A DNA stretch of 51,678 nucleotides from contig DASO01000016.1 in NCBI GenBank assembly GCA_002503845.1, positions 2,255 through 53,932 of the forward strand, read 5' to 3'. Positions 1 through 7,797 of the stretch are shown one piece after another. Both the position numbers and the translations under genes were made by a program. Position 1 is the first letter of the stretch. The number at the start of each line of letters is the position of its first letter. This stretch comes from Euryarchaeota archaeon UBA24 (lineage in GTDB: Archaea; Halobacteriota; Halobacteria; Halobacteriales; Hikarchaeaceae). Below the pieces are notes generated by a model, which made no database searches, was not told where the DNA came from, and saw only the letters and a program-made list of their open reading frames with translations.

Positions 1-32
1 GTAGGAGCAGGAGTAGGAGTAGGAGTAGGAGT
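1..32. repeat. Short tandem repeat (GGAGTA units)
   Basis: A six-base unit GGAGTA is repeated about four to five times with minor variation. It encodes the Thr-Pro linker of the minus-strand lipoprotein. Such a low-complexity tract is prone to slippage, which would change linker length in steps of two residues without a frameshift. Confidence 0.75.
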
Positions 33-137
33 GTCTGGGAAATATACTGGAGAAATATCTTCTACCGCCCCACCTGAACACCCCGAAATGATGAGACAAA
101 GTGCCGCTACGATGACAAGAAGGTGAGATTTCTTCAT
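1..137 (-). CDS. Lipoprotein, N-terminal part only
   Basis: This is the first 45 codons of a gene that runs off the left edge of the window. The ATG is at 137. The peptide starts MKKSHLLVIVAALCLIISGC: a short positive N-terminus, a hydrophobic core and a lipobox (I-S-G-C) at residues 17-20, so it should be exported and lipid-anchored. About 15 residues later it enters a Thr-Pro repeat (TPTPTPAP), a flexible linker seen in many archaeal solute-binding or surface lipoproteins. The functional domain lies outside the window, so no role can be assigned. An AT-rich TATA-like stretch near 170-180 could be its promoter. Confidence 0.7.
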   Translation of the reverse strand, partial: MKKSHLLVIVAALCLIISGCSGGAVEDISPVYFPDTPTPTPTPAP

Positions 138-260
138 AATATACGGACTCTATGGGATGCAACAGTAATTAAAATTTTATCCCTGGATCTTAGAGATTTG
201 AATTCAGGGGTTCCAAATTATAGATAGTACCAATAAACCGTTATTCTTCCCCCGGCGATT

Positions 261-551
261 TCAATATGATCTGTCTCTCCCGAACCATCCCTTCCCACCT
301 GTTATACCTGCCCATATTGCTGTTATGACCCAACTAAGAAGAAATAGCACAACCAAGCCACCAACTATGAAAATAATGGAGGTGACAGGATTGCTCATAT
401 AGAGATAGAAATATGGCAGATGTGGGAATAAATACGGGGCTATAACGTACAACACGTACAACAAAGCCGGAAATGAGATCAAAAACACAAATGGATGTTT
501 CCGAATAATTGATGGATCTTCAGTTTGGTATGGATCTGACTTTGTCACCAT
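261..551 (-). CDS. Small two-helix membrane protein
   Basis: A 96-residue protein of unknown function. Two hydrophobic segments are visible, around residues 21-45 and 55-82, with a Gly-rich charged tail (TGGKGWFGRDRSY), so it is probably an integral membrane protein with two transmembrane helices. I do not recognise a family. It lies 69 bases downstream of the PurL remnant on the same strand and may be co-transcribed with it. The start at 551 is the only Met that keeps the charged N-terminal segment. Confidence 0.55.
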   Translation of the reverse strand: MVTKSDPYQTEDPSIIRKHPFVFLISFPALLYVLYVIAPYLFPHLPYFYLYMSNPVTSIIFIVGGLVVLFLLSWVITAIWAGITGGKGWFGRDRSY

Positions 552-620
552 TTGCTGCCTCCCAACTTCTTCTCTATCGTGATTTCCATTGGATGGAATA
601 GTTTTCCCTGGTTTATAATT

Positions 621-1541
621 TTACTCCCAACAAGTTGTTGCAGGGGGTTTATCGGTCACATCGATAACAAAAGAACCAACACCTTCAATCTTTGAAATTT
701 TTTCCTTTATGTCACCTAGATCTTCCCTTATATTTTCTGTTGCCTTCTTTATGTACCGTTTGAAAATTCCTTCTTCTATATCGTCTATTTGCGACGCAAA
801 AATTGTGTGCTTACAGTGCTCTGACCATGTTTGTGCGATTGACTCTAGTTCTATGTCTGTAGGTTTTCGTCCTTCCTTTTCATAATATTCTTTTATAGCT
901 TTCAAATAATCTATGCTCAATGCAAGTGGACCTCTTCTCACATTTGTTTCAGGATCGAATATTCCTTTTTTCCCCAACTCTCTCAATTCCTCTTCATCCA
1001 CGTCTAGATCTATCTCTAAAACTCCCATACTTTGTTTCAGATGAACTGTTGGAATTGTTTTGTCCATTCCTCCGTCTTCAAAATATGTTGTATGTGACTT
1101 GATGTGGTGCCGCTCGGTCAGAACGTTTGTGAGTCCTAATGCAATTTTTTTTATATTTTCTTTTGTGACGTTTCCTGATATAAACAAGAGTTTAGATGAG
1201 AAGACTTTGTTTCTCCCAATTTCGGTCTTGAACAAATCATTTATTATTTCAGTAGTAGTGTTCGCGACGTTATCTGTTACTCCCGGTAGTAATCCCAATT
1301 CAAGCACAAAATCAAACTTCTTGTCTGCAGGCTCATTTATTCGTGGAAACTCTGTAATTGGGTTGTGAAGGGCCGCAGCTATCTGTTTAAATTGTCCCTC
1401 TGAAAAATCATACTCAACCGTGTAAACCTTGGAGGTTTCTATCGAAACTTCATGCCCCTCTATTGCAAGTGCATTCTCCAGTACTTTTGCTTCTGGACTT
1501 TTTTTCGTCGAGTCAATTTCTATTCTACAAATGTTACTCAT
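621..1541 (-). pseudogene. purL: PurL (FGAM synthase) N-terminal remnant
   Basis: The 306-residue product matches the N-terminal part of the long, roughly 1,000-residue form of phosphoribosylformylglycinamidine synthase. Residues 1-90 look like the PurS-like domain and residues 205-250 hold the linker-domain signature QTWSEHCKHTIF. Intact enzymes then continue into the first ATP-binding AIRS domain with a conserved K-V-E-T-H-N-H-P motif. Here the chain instead ends after GVGSFVIDVTDKPPATTCWE. Both synthetase halves and the glutaminase domain are absent, and no PurL-like sequence follows in the 70 bases downstream. The catalytic reaction (FGAR to FGAM in purine synthesis) cannot be performed by this product. 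It is either a truncated gene or a retained PurS-like protein. Confidence 0.65.
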
Positions 1542-1652
1542 TTCTATTCAAAAAACCCTTAACTTTTTACTTATAGTATCGCAGAGGGGAAAAATCATAA
1601 TATTTGGAAAATCATAAGAGTTAACCTCGCGACTTTTTTAAGTGAAAGTAAT

Positions 1653-2696
1653 ATGTCTCAAAAAGCATTATTTCTTTCTGGCAAAGATGTTGCCGGATTA
1701 GCAACAATGGAAGAATTTATTGAAGCCATTCGGGATGGATACCGTCAAAGAGGAGAAGGTGCGTCTGCAAAACCATCGCAAGTAATCTCAAGCGATGCCG
1801 GTCCAACACCTCGATATGGAAAAGCAGCTAGTCTTGTCACATATGGGGCTAGTATGCCCGACTCGAATGTCATGGGTATGTACACAATGTGCCCTTCCTC
1901 TGCAACCGAGGGGTGGTATTTAAATCAATTGTATAGCAGTATTGGAGAACCACTAGCAGTAATTGATGGGGCTAGCTGGAATCCTCTCAAAACAGGTGCA
2001 GTTGGTGCAGTTGGTGTGGATGCTTTAGCAAGAGAAGATTCTTCAGTTGTTGCCCTAATTGGAAGTGGAGAACAATCAAAAGGTCAACTAGTCGCCATCG
2101 AACACGTTCGTGATATCGAACATGCATATGTCTATTCTCCCAACAAAGAGCATAGGGAAAAGTTTGCTAAGACAATGCAAGATTTCGTTAAATGCGATAT
2201 AATTTCCGTAGATTCTAGCGACGCGGCAATTGAAAATGCTGATATTATTGTCACTGCAACAAAAGCGTCAGATCCTGTATTCGATGGGTCCAAAATGAAA
2301 GAAGGTGTTCATGTAAATGCAGTAGGGCAGGGAAGTGAAGCCGACAAACGAGAAGTAGATGAGGTAACTGTCAAACAAGCCAAGTGGGTCTCTGATATAA
2401 AAGCAAGAACTCTACGATCCCAAGGTGCCTATATCTATGCCGCAAACCACGGATTCATTGATTTTGATACCCACTACTATGCAGAACTGGGTGAAGTTCT
2501 AGCAGATAAATATCCTGGCCGAGAATCTGAAACTGAGGTAACTCTATTTGATTCAACAGGATCTGGACCCGAAGCGGTCGCTGGTGGAAAACTATTGTAT
2601 GAAAAAGCTGTTAAAGCAGGAATAGGAACTGAGATCGAGTTCTACTCTGCAGAAGAATCATTTGGATTCACCGATTACATCGCAACCGACTGGTAA
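1653..2696 (+). CDS. Ornithine cyclodeaminase / mu-crystallin family, copy 1
   Basis: This 347-residue protein belongs to the OCD/mu-crystallin/alanine dehydrogenase superfamily of NAD(P)-dependent enzymes acting on amino or imino acids. A Rossmann nucleotide-binding motif is visible near residues 135-150 (VVALIGSGEQSKGQ), and the family motif FDSTGSGPEAVA lies near residue 300. The position where many family members have R-T-G-A reads NPLKTGA, with Lys for Arg. Residues 190-200 (ENADIIVTAT) are the usual second strand. It is paralogous to the divergently oriented gene that follows. The true substrate cannot be read from sequence. The adjacent RidA and cyclase genes suggest a small amino or imino acid pathway. 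Confidence 0.8.
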   Translation: MSQKALFLSGKDVAGLATMEEFIEAIRDGYRQRGEGASAKPSQVISSDAGPTPRYGKAASLVTYGASMPDSNVMGMYTMCPSSATEGWYLNQLYSSIGEPLAVIDGASWNPLKTGAVGAVGVDALAREDSSVVALIGSGEQSKGQLVAIEHVRDIEHAYVYSPNKEHREKFAKTMQDFVKCDIISVDSSDAAIENADIIVTATKASDPVFDGSKMKEGVHVNAVGQGSEADKREVDEVTVKQAKWVSDIKARTLRSQGAYIYAANHGFIDFDTHYYAELGEVLADKYPGRESETEVTLFDSTGSGPEAVAGGKLLYEKAVKAGIGTEIEFYSAEESFGFTDYIATDW

Positions 2697-2702
2697 TCTT
2701 AT

Positions 2703-3737
2703 TTATATTTTTCCAGTTCCGGGGGTGGCATTTTTATAGGATGTCATTGGAAGCTCAATGCCCAATCCCTCTTTTATCGCCTTTTCATATAACATGGCCG
2801 CAGATGCAACAGTTTCAACACCCACTCCTGTACTGTCAAAAATTGTAATTTCTTCTGCACTTGTTCTTCCTGGAATACGCCCTGAAATTATATCTCCTAT
2901 TTCTGCATATATGTGATTTTCACCCACTCGACCAGCATTATATGCTGCCAGAAATCCCCCTGCCATTCGAAGTCGTTCTTGTACACCATGTGCAAAAACT
3001 CGCTCTCTAAGATCTGGGACATATTTATCCGCTTTACAAATCGCTTCTATATCCAGCTCTCTTTCGTGCCCCGATTGACCCATTGCATTCACATGGATTC
3101 CTGGACTGAGCCTTGATCCATCAAAAACGGGATCAGAAGCAACCGTCGCCGTAACCAAAATATCCACATCATCAACAGCACCATCACTGGAATCGACAGG
3201 TTTTGCATCAAACCCCATGTCCTTTTCAATTGTTTTACAAAATGCTTCTCGATTGTCAGACTTTCTAGAATATACTTTCACACTAGTGATATCTCGAACG
3301 ACAGCTAGTGTTTGGAGTGCACCATATGAAACACGACTAGTCCCGATTATCCCCACACTTTCAGAATCTTCTCTTGCGAGCACTTCAGAAGCAATTGCAC
3401 TTGATGCCCCTGTTTTAAGAGGATTCCAATACGATCCATCTAATATAGCGAGCATTTTTCCAGTTTTTATGTCCCATAATGGGCATGTGAACCAACCATC
3501 TCTCTCAGGACCTCCAACAGAGTACACATAGTACCCCATGTATCCCATTTCTGGCAACATAGACATATACCCAGTTAAATCCGTATTTGGATCTTCTGTT
3601 GCTAGTGCTGAAGGCGCATTCGACGGGGCACCATGCCCACGTTCTCTGTAGGCATCCCTTGTCGCATTAACATAATCTTCTGGATCTGCCAAATCTATCA
3701 AATCTTCTGTGGTCAAATACAATATCGTATCAATCAT
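2703..3737 (-). CDS. Ornithine cyclodeaminase / mu-crystallin family, copy 2
   Basis: A 344-residue paralogue of the preceding protein, with the same NPLKTGA active-site region (about residues 107-113), a Rossmann motif SVGIIGTSRVSYGAL near residues 127-141, VDDVDILVTATVASDPVFDGS and FDSTGVGVETVA. It shares the Lys substitution, so both copies probably bind a related carboxylated substrate. It is convergent with copy 1, the stops being only six bases apart, and co-directional with the RidA gene upstream (44-base gap from the RidA stop). The two enzymes have clearly diverged from each other, which argues for different steps or a heteromeric enzyme rather than a recent duplication. Confidence 0.8.
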   Translation of the reverse strand: MIDTILYLTTEDLIDLADPEDYVNATRDAYRERGHGAPSNAPSALATEDPNTDLTGYMSMLPEMGYMGYYVYSVGGPERDGWFTCPLWDIKTGKMLAILDGSYWNPLKTGASSAIASEVLAREDSESVGIIGTSRVSYGALQTLAVVRDITSVKVYSRKSDNREAFCKTIEKDMGFDAKPVDSSDGAVDDVDILVTATVASDPVFDGSRLSPGIHVNAMGQSGHERELDIEAICKADKYVPDLRERVFAHGVQERLRMAGGFLAAYNAGRVGENHIYAEIGDIISGRIPGRTSAEEITIFDSTGVGVETVASAAMLYEKAIKEGLGIELPMTSYKNATPGTGKI

Positions 3738-3781
3738 TATTATTCCTTTTTAGCAGTAAAAGTAGATAATTGTCTTGATCA

Positions 3782-4171
3782 TTAACCACTAGCAATTTCG
3801 ACATCAATTTCTACCAAATATGCCTCCTGAACTAGCTGATGCACTCCAATTAATGTGTGGCATGGATATGGTTCTTCTGTAAAAACTTCTTTCCAAACAT
3901 CACTATACTCTTGAAGATGTTTTCGAGGCTCGATTAAATAACTAGTTACCTTTGAAATGTCACTTAAATTTTTATCCATTTCTGCCAATATAGTTTCAAT
4001 ATTTGCAAATGCCTGCCTGGCTTGACTCGTCATGTTTGCCCCAACTGGTTTAAATTCCCCAACTCTTCCTACCATTCCCGAAATGGATATGTGTCCTTTA
4101 TCTATTCTAGCCTGGCTATAGCCCCTTGATACGGTATCTGGCATATTTTTTGGATGTATAACTACAGTCAT
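3782..4171 (-). CDS. RidA (YjgF/YER057c) family protein
   Basis: A 129-residue small trimeric-type protein of the RidA family, whose classic members hydrolyse reactive enamine/imine intermediates to keto acids. The N-terminal GYSQARIDKGHISISGMVG segment and the C-terminal EAYLVEIDVEIA strand are typical. I chose the ATG at 4171 because it begins with the usual short strand before the P-x-x-x-x-G-Y-S-Q-A motif; an upstream start at 4210 adds 13 residues unlike the family. The catalytic Arg of canonical RidA (in P-x-R-[ST]) is replaced: the segment reads YPCHTLIGV. Imine deaminase activity is therefore doubtful, as in the Arg-less Rid subfamilies. It is divergent from the cyclase gene. Confidence 0.85.
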   Translation of the reverse strand: MTVVIHPKNMPDTVSRGYSQARIDKGHISISGMVGRVGEFKPVGANMTSQARQAFANIETILAEMDKNLSDISKVTSYLIEPRKHLQEYSDVWKEVFTEEPYPCHTLIGVHQLVQEAYLVEIDVEIASG

Positions 4172-4259
4172 ACTATGAAAGTCCACTTCAGAGAAAATAG
4201 CACTTACCAATAGTCCAATCCGAACTTATATCTTGGGCAACTGCGTTTTCTTAGTTATA

Positions 4260-4946
4260 ATGTTATACGACCTAACACTTCCTCTCAATGATGACACGAT
4301 ATTAATTCCTGGTGGGGGAAATGCATTTAAAGCAGAAACAATACTGAGCATAGAACAAGGACATGCAGCTGCCGTTCATAGTTTCAGCCAAAGTACACAC
4401 GTCGGTACTCACATGGATGCTGCAGCACATTATATTGGAGGTGGGAGAACCATCGACCAAATAGAACTTGATGTGCTTATCGGCCCTGCACAAGTAATAG
4501 ATCTTCGTGAGTATTCGGGAGAATATATTACTTCAGATATACTCGAAAAAGAGGCATCCCATATTGAAAAAGGAGACCGACTTCTTATGATTACGGGAGA
4601 CGTTGACAAATACTTCCACCGTGCAGAAAATCCCCAAATTAAAACTTTATTCGAAGAAGGAGCCTGTTTCTCTGTAGATGGGGCAAAATGGTTAGTTGAT
4701 AAAGGGGTCCGAATGGCTGCAAATGATTTTGTAACCGAATCAACTAAAGATGCAAAAACTAAAACATTCGACGCCGACCGACCAGTACACAATCTCTTGT
4801 GCGGTGCAGACATAGCCATACCCGAGTATCTGTGCAACACAGACAAGGTTGTTGAAGAGAAATCAATTGATTTATTCTGCTTGCCGCTTCCGATCACTGG
4901 ATTTGAAGCAGCACCTACTCGGGTCATTGCTAGGACTTACGACTAG
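4260..4946 (+). CDS. Cyclase-family metal hydrolase (kynurenine formamidase-like)
   Basis: A 228-residue member of the cyclase family (Pfam Cyclase), which includes arylformamidases and other metal-dependent amide/ester hydrolases. The signature THVGTHMDAAAHYIGGG at about residues 47-63 supplies the His/Asp metal ligands, and the C-terminal end LPLPITGFEAAPTRVIA is also conserved. The ATG at 4260 gives the common opening MLYDLTLPL; a TTG at 4233 would add nine unrelated residues. Its substrate is unknown. Position beside two OCD-like enzymes and RidA suggests it opens an amide or lactam in the same pathway. Confidence 0.85.
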   Translation: MLYDLTLPLNDDTILIPGGGNAFKAETILSIEQGHAAAVHSFSQSTHVGTHMDAAAHYIGGGRTIDQIELDVLIGPAQVIDLREYSGEYITSDILEKEASHIEKGDRLLMITGDVDKYFHRAENPQIKTLFEEGACFSVDGAKWLVDKGVRMAANDFVTESTKDAKTKTFDADRPVHNLLCGADIAIPEYLCNTDKVVEEKSIDLFCLPLPITGFEAAPTRVIARTYD

Positions 4947-4977
4947 TAAAATCCCATATAGCATTATTTTGTTTATA

Positions 4978-4993
4978 TGTTTTAAATAAAACA
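4978..4993. promoter_or_regulatory. Perfect palindrome before the photolyase start
   Basis: TGTTTTA-AA-TAAAACA is a perfect inverted repeat with 7-base arms that ends one base before the photolyase ATG at 4995. If the transcript is leaderless or nearly so, with the AT-rich stretch at 4965-4975 as TATA element, the palindrome overlaps the transcription start, a position expected for a repressor operator. Its half-site recurs in the three repeats at 8840-8978. Confidence 0.5.
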
Positions 4994-4994
4994 A

Positions 4995-6329
4995 ATGAAA
5001 AGCCTATTTGTATTCAGACGGGACTTGAGATTGGAGGATAATACTGCTTTAATCCAAGCACTTTCAGATAGCGATGAAGTAATTCCTTGTTTTATACTCG
5101 ACCCCCGGCAATTAGAATTCAATGAATATCGGAGCTTAAATGCGATTCAGTTTATGTTTGAAAGTTTACGAGAACTCAATTCTGAACTTTTAAAAAATGA
5201 TTCTTTATTATATTTATTTAAAGGAAATGGCGAACAAGTAATTTCTCAATTATTGGCTCACGTGGATGCAGTATATCTCAATAGAGACTATACACCTTTT
5301 AGCATTAATCGGGACAATTCGATTCAAAATTTATGTTTAGAATCTGGTAAAAAATTTGTTCTCTGCGACGATTTGTTGTTACACCGTCCTGAAAATGTAT
5401 CTACTAAAACTGGAGGAACTTATCAAGTTTTCACTCCATTTTATAAAAATGTAATTCAAAAGAAGATACCAATTCCCATTTCTAATAACCATTCCAATTA
5501 CTCTAAAATAGACCTTGACAATCTCCCTATCACCACGTTAAAAACTAACAATAATGAAGATATTTTCGTTAGAGGCGGTCGAAAAAAAGCTATCCGTATA
5601 CTTGACGGTATAACTCAATTCAAAAACTACTCCGACAAACGTAATTATCCATTCTTATCTTGTACTACCGGCCTCTCTGCACACAATAAGTTCGGCACAA
5701 TCAGCGTCCGAGAACTTTATCACGCCATTAAAAACCAATTTGGAAAAAATCACGCATTGATAACTCAATTAATATGGCGCGATTTTTACACCCACATAGC
5801 ATTTCACCACCCCCACGTTTTTGGTAGCAATTTCCGTAAAAAATATGACCAAATCCAATGGTCAACCAATGCAGACCACTTTGAAAAATGGTGCACTGGG
5901 CTTACTGGATTCCCAATAGTGGATGCAGGAATGAGGCAGTTGAACACCACTGGGTGGATGCACAACCGTATGCGAATGGTAGTTTCTAGTTTCCTAACAA
6001 AATCACTACGTATCAATTGGCAATGGGGTGAAAAATATTTTGCACAAAATCTAATTGATTATGATCCCTGTGTAAATAATGGAAGTTGGCAATGGGCTGC
6101 CAGCACCGGATGTGACGCACAGCCTTATTTTAGAATATTTAATCCCTGGAGGCAGCAAGAACGATTCGATAAAGAATGTAAGTATATCAAAGAATGGATT
6201 CCAGAACTTAGGGATTATTCTTCTAAAAAAATACATAACTGGAATGGGTGTTCTACTTACCCTGAACCTATCATAGACCATAAAAGCGAAGTTAGAAGAA
6301 CATTGGAGCTCTTTAAATCAGCATCATGA
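4995..6329 (+). CDS. phrB: Deoxyribodipyrimidine photolyase
   Basis: A 444-residue cryptochrome/photolyase family protein that uses blue light and FADH- to split cyclobutane pyrimidine dimers. The antenna domain begins LFVFRRDLRLEDNTALIQAL (residues 4-23). The FAD-binding domain contains LIWRDFYTHIAFHHP (about residues 257-271), FPIVDAGMRQL, GWMHNRMRMVVSSFL and the strongly conserved YDPCVNNGSWQWAASTGCDA, followed by YFRIFNPWRQQERFD. These motifs and the length fit class I CPD photolyases. It overlaps the next gene by four bases (ATGA), so the two are translationally coupled. Presence of this gene fits life in sunlit surface water. Confidence 0.95.
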   Translation: MKSLFVFRRDLRLEDNTALIQALSDSDEVIPCFILDPRQLEFNEYRSLNAIQFMFESLRELNSELLKNDSLLYLFKGNGEQVISQLLAHVDAVYLNRDYTPFSINRDNSIQNLCLESGKKFVLCDDLLLHRPENVSTKTGGTYQVFTPFYKNVIQKKIPIPISNNHSNYSKIDLDNLPITTLKTNNNEDIFVRGGRKKAIRILDGITQFKNYSDKRNYPFLSCTTGLSAHNKFGTISVRELYHAIKNQFGKNHALITQLIWRDFYTHIAFHHPHVFGSNFRKKYDQIQWSTNADHFEKWCTGLTGFPIVDAGMRQLNTTGWMHNRMRMVVSSFLTKSLRINWQWGEKYFAQNLIDYDPCVNNGSWQWAASTGCDAQPYFRIFNPWRQQERFDKECKYIKEWIPELRDYSSKKIHNWNGCSTYPEPIIDHKSEVRRTLELFKSAS

Positions 6330-7246
6330 AGTTAACAGTAGGATGTAAAGATTACGAATGGCTAGAACCACTTATTCATGGTTATGTAAAATCTGACGAT
6401 CTAGAGTTGCAATTTTTTACAGATGCACCTAGCAACCGAATACACGATCGAACAGTTGGGGGAGATTTTGATGTCGCAGAATTTTCTCTAGCTAAACATA
6501 TCATAGGGTATCCCAATTGGGAATTCATTGGGTTACCCGTGTTCCCTCGTCGCTTTTTTCCACATTCTCATATCTTTGTCAATCAAAATTCAAATATAAC
6601 TGAACCAAAAGATCTAGAAAATAAACGGGTCGCAATATATCAATACCAAAATACATTGGCACTCTGGGCAAGAGGAATTCTTTCAGAATATTATGATGTT
6701 GATTTAGAATCAATTGAGTGGGTCACTTCGCGCCCCGAAACATTTGAAGTTCCCTACGATCCGGAAATTGTTGACCATAAAACATTACCAGAGCAATTAT
6801 CTCAAGGAAAAATAGACGCCCTATTTCTACCAACAACAAATAGGATCTACCCACTTCCCAAAAATGTAGCTCGGATGTATTCGGATCCTCGTGAGGCAGA
6901 AAAAATATATTTTCAAAAATCAGGTTTCTGTCCACTTATGCACGATATAGTCATTAGAAACGAAATTGTTGAAAATGATCCCTGGGTTGCCACTGAATTA
7001 TATGAGCTATTTCAAAAATCGTATGCTTCATATTTAACTAGAATCACTGACGATACTAAATGGCCCTTGGCCTGGTGGACTATGTATATCGAAGAAGAGT
7101 TAGAGGTGTTCGGAGATATATGGGCCAGATCCTTTGATTTTAATTCAAATGTGAAAGCTGAATTAGAAACCATGATTCAATATGCCTATGATCAACATTT
7201 GATATCTGATATCTTCGATCCACAGGATTTGTTCTATAAAGTTTAG
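6326..7246 (+). CDS. 4,5-dihydroxyphthalate decarboxylase-like / type 2 periplasmic-binding fold
   Basis: A 306-residue soluble protein that resembles proteins annotated as 4,5-dihydroxyphthalate decarboxylase, which share the type 2 periplasmic-binding fold. Recognisable segments are DFDVAEFSLAKHI (about 53-65), FIGLPVFPRRFFPHSHIFVN (73-92), ITEPKDLENKRVAIYQYQNT (96-115) and GKIDALFLPTT. There is no signal peptide, so it is cytoplasmic and unlikely to be a transport binding protein. Its four-base overlap with the photolyase gene is notable. The true ligand is unknown; a decarboxylase or a small-molecule-sensing role are both possible. Confidence 0.65.
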   Translation: MKLTVGCKDYEWLEPLIHGYVKSDDLELQFFTDAPSNRIHDRTVGGDFDVAEFSLAKHIIGYPNWEFIGLPVFPRRFFPHSHIFVNQNSNITEPKDLENKRVAIYQYQNTLALWARGILSEYYDVDLESIEWVTSRPETFEVPYDPEIVDHKTLPEQLSQGKIDALFLPTTNRIYPLPKNVARMYSDPREAEKIYFQKSGFCPLMHDIVIRNEIVENDPWVATELYELFQKSYASYLTRITDDTKWPLAWWTMYIEEELEVFGDIWARSFDFNSNVKAELETMIQYAYDQHLISDIFDPQDLFYKV

Positions 7247-7261
7247 TAAATCTATTTATTA

Positions 7262-7354
7262 TCGTTGAATATAATTTATAAATATACTTATCAACGAATT
7301 TAGATAAATAAAAGAAAAATATACCTGTATAAAAAACGATAAATATTATTATCG
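7262..7354. promoter_or_regulatory. Promoter region with inverted repeats before the DUF5805-like gene
   Basis: The 144-base gap between the two genes is very AT-rich and holds repeated copies of a short motif. TCGTTGA at 7262-7268 is inverted as TCAACGA at 7291-7297, flanking a TATA-like TTTATAAATATA. A second inverted repeat CGATAA/TTATCG spans 7337-7354, and TTATCG followed by TCAAAT resembles TTATCG followed by TTGAAT seen near 7259. The spacing relative to the ATG at 7391 suits autoregulation by the downstream ribbon-helix-helix protein. That assignment is inference. Confidence 0.4.
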
Positions 7355-7390
7355 TCAAATTTAAGTTATTTGGGAATATATCCTGATAAG

Positions 7391-7795
7391 ATGGAACTTG
7401 AAACCTCAAACGATACTCGTGTGACAATCAATACATATGTCCCAGAATATCAACGGGATTTATGGAAACAGCACGCAGGACTTTTAGACATGAATCTGAG
7501 TGAATTTGTACGGGCGATGGTTCAGGCAGGTAGGCGTGATTTTGACATTGGAACTAAAAATAATGAAAATATATTGAAAGTCAATTTTGATAACAAAACC
7601 CCCGGGGTATCGGGAGTAAAAATACAACTTCTAAATTTTCTCCAAAACGACGAGTGTTTGGGTTGGGACAAACTAGTGCAAAAACTCACAGTAGATTTGG
7701 AAGATGAAATGGAACTTGCATTAACACAACTCCAAGAAGAAAATATAATTAGGTATAATGGGAGGCTAGGTGGCTATACACTTTTGCGAGATTAA
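7391..7795 (+). CDS. DUF5805-like DNA-binding protein (ribbon-helix-helix plus winged helix)
   Basis: A 134-residue protein. Residues 10-50 have the pattern of a ribbon-helix-helix domain: a polar strand (RVTINTYVP) followed by two helices, the second being LSEFVRAMVQAGRRDF. Residues 70-134 look like a small winged helix ending in IIRYNGRLGGYTLLRD. From memory, haloarchaeal DUF5805 proteins have the same N-terminal motif and sit beside a tyrosine recombinase, exactly as here (two-base gap to the next gene). I chose the ATG at 7391 over a TTG at 7370 that would add seven residues. It may be a recombination accessory factor or an autoregulator. Confidence 0.65.
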   Translation: MELETSNDTRVTINTYVPEYQRDLWKQHAGLLDMNLSEFVRAMVQAGRRDFDIGTKNNENILKVNFDNKTPGVSGVKIQLLNFLQNDECLGWDKLVQKLTVDLEDEMELALTQLQEENIIRYNGRLGGYTLLRD

Positions 7796-7797
7796 CT

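Noticed and set aside
1..32. Tandem GGAGTA tract as a CRISPR or regulatory repeat
   Set aside because: Units are contiguous without spacers and in frame within the lipoprotein linker.
4430..4927. 165-codon minus-strand frame inside the cyclase-family gene
   Set aside because: Lies wholly opposite a conserved enzyme and its sequence is low-complexity Ser-rich, as expected for a reverse shadow.
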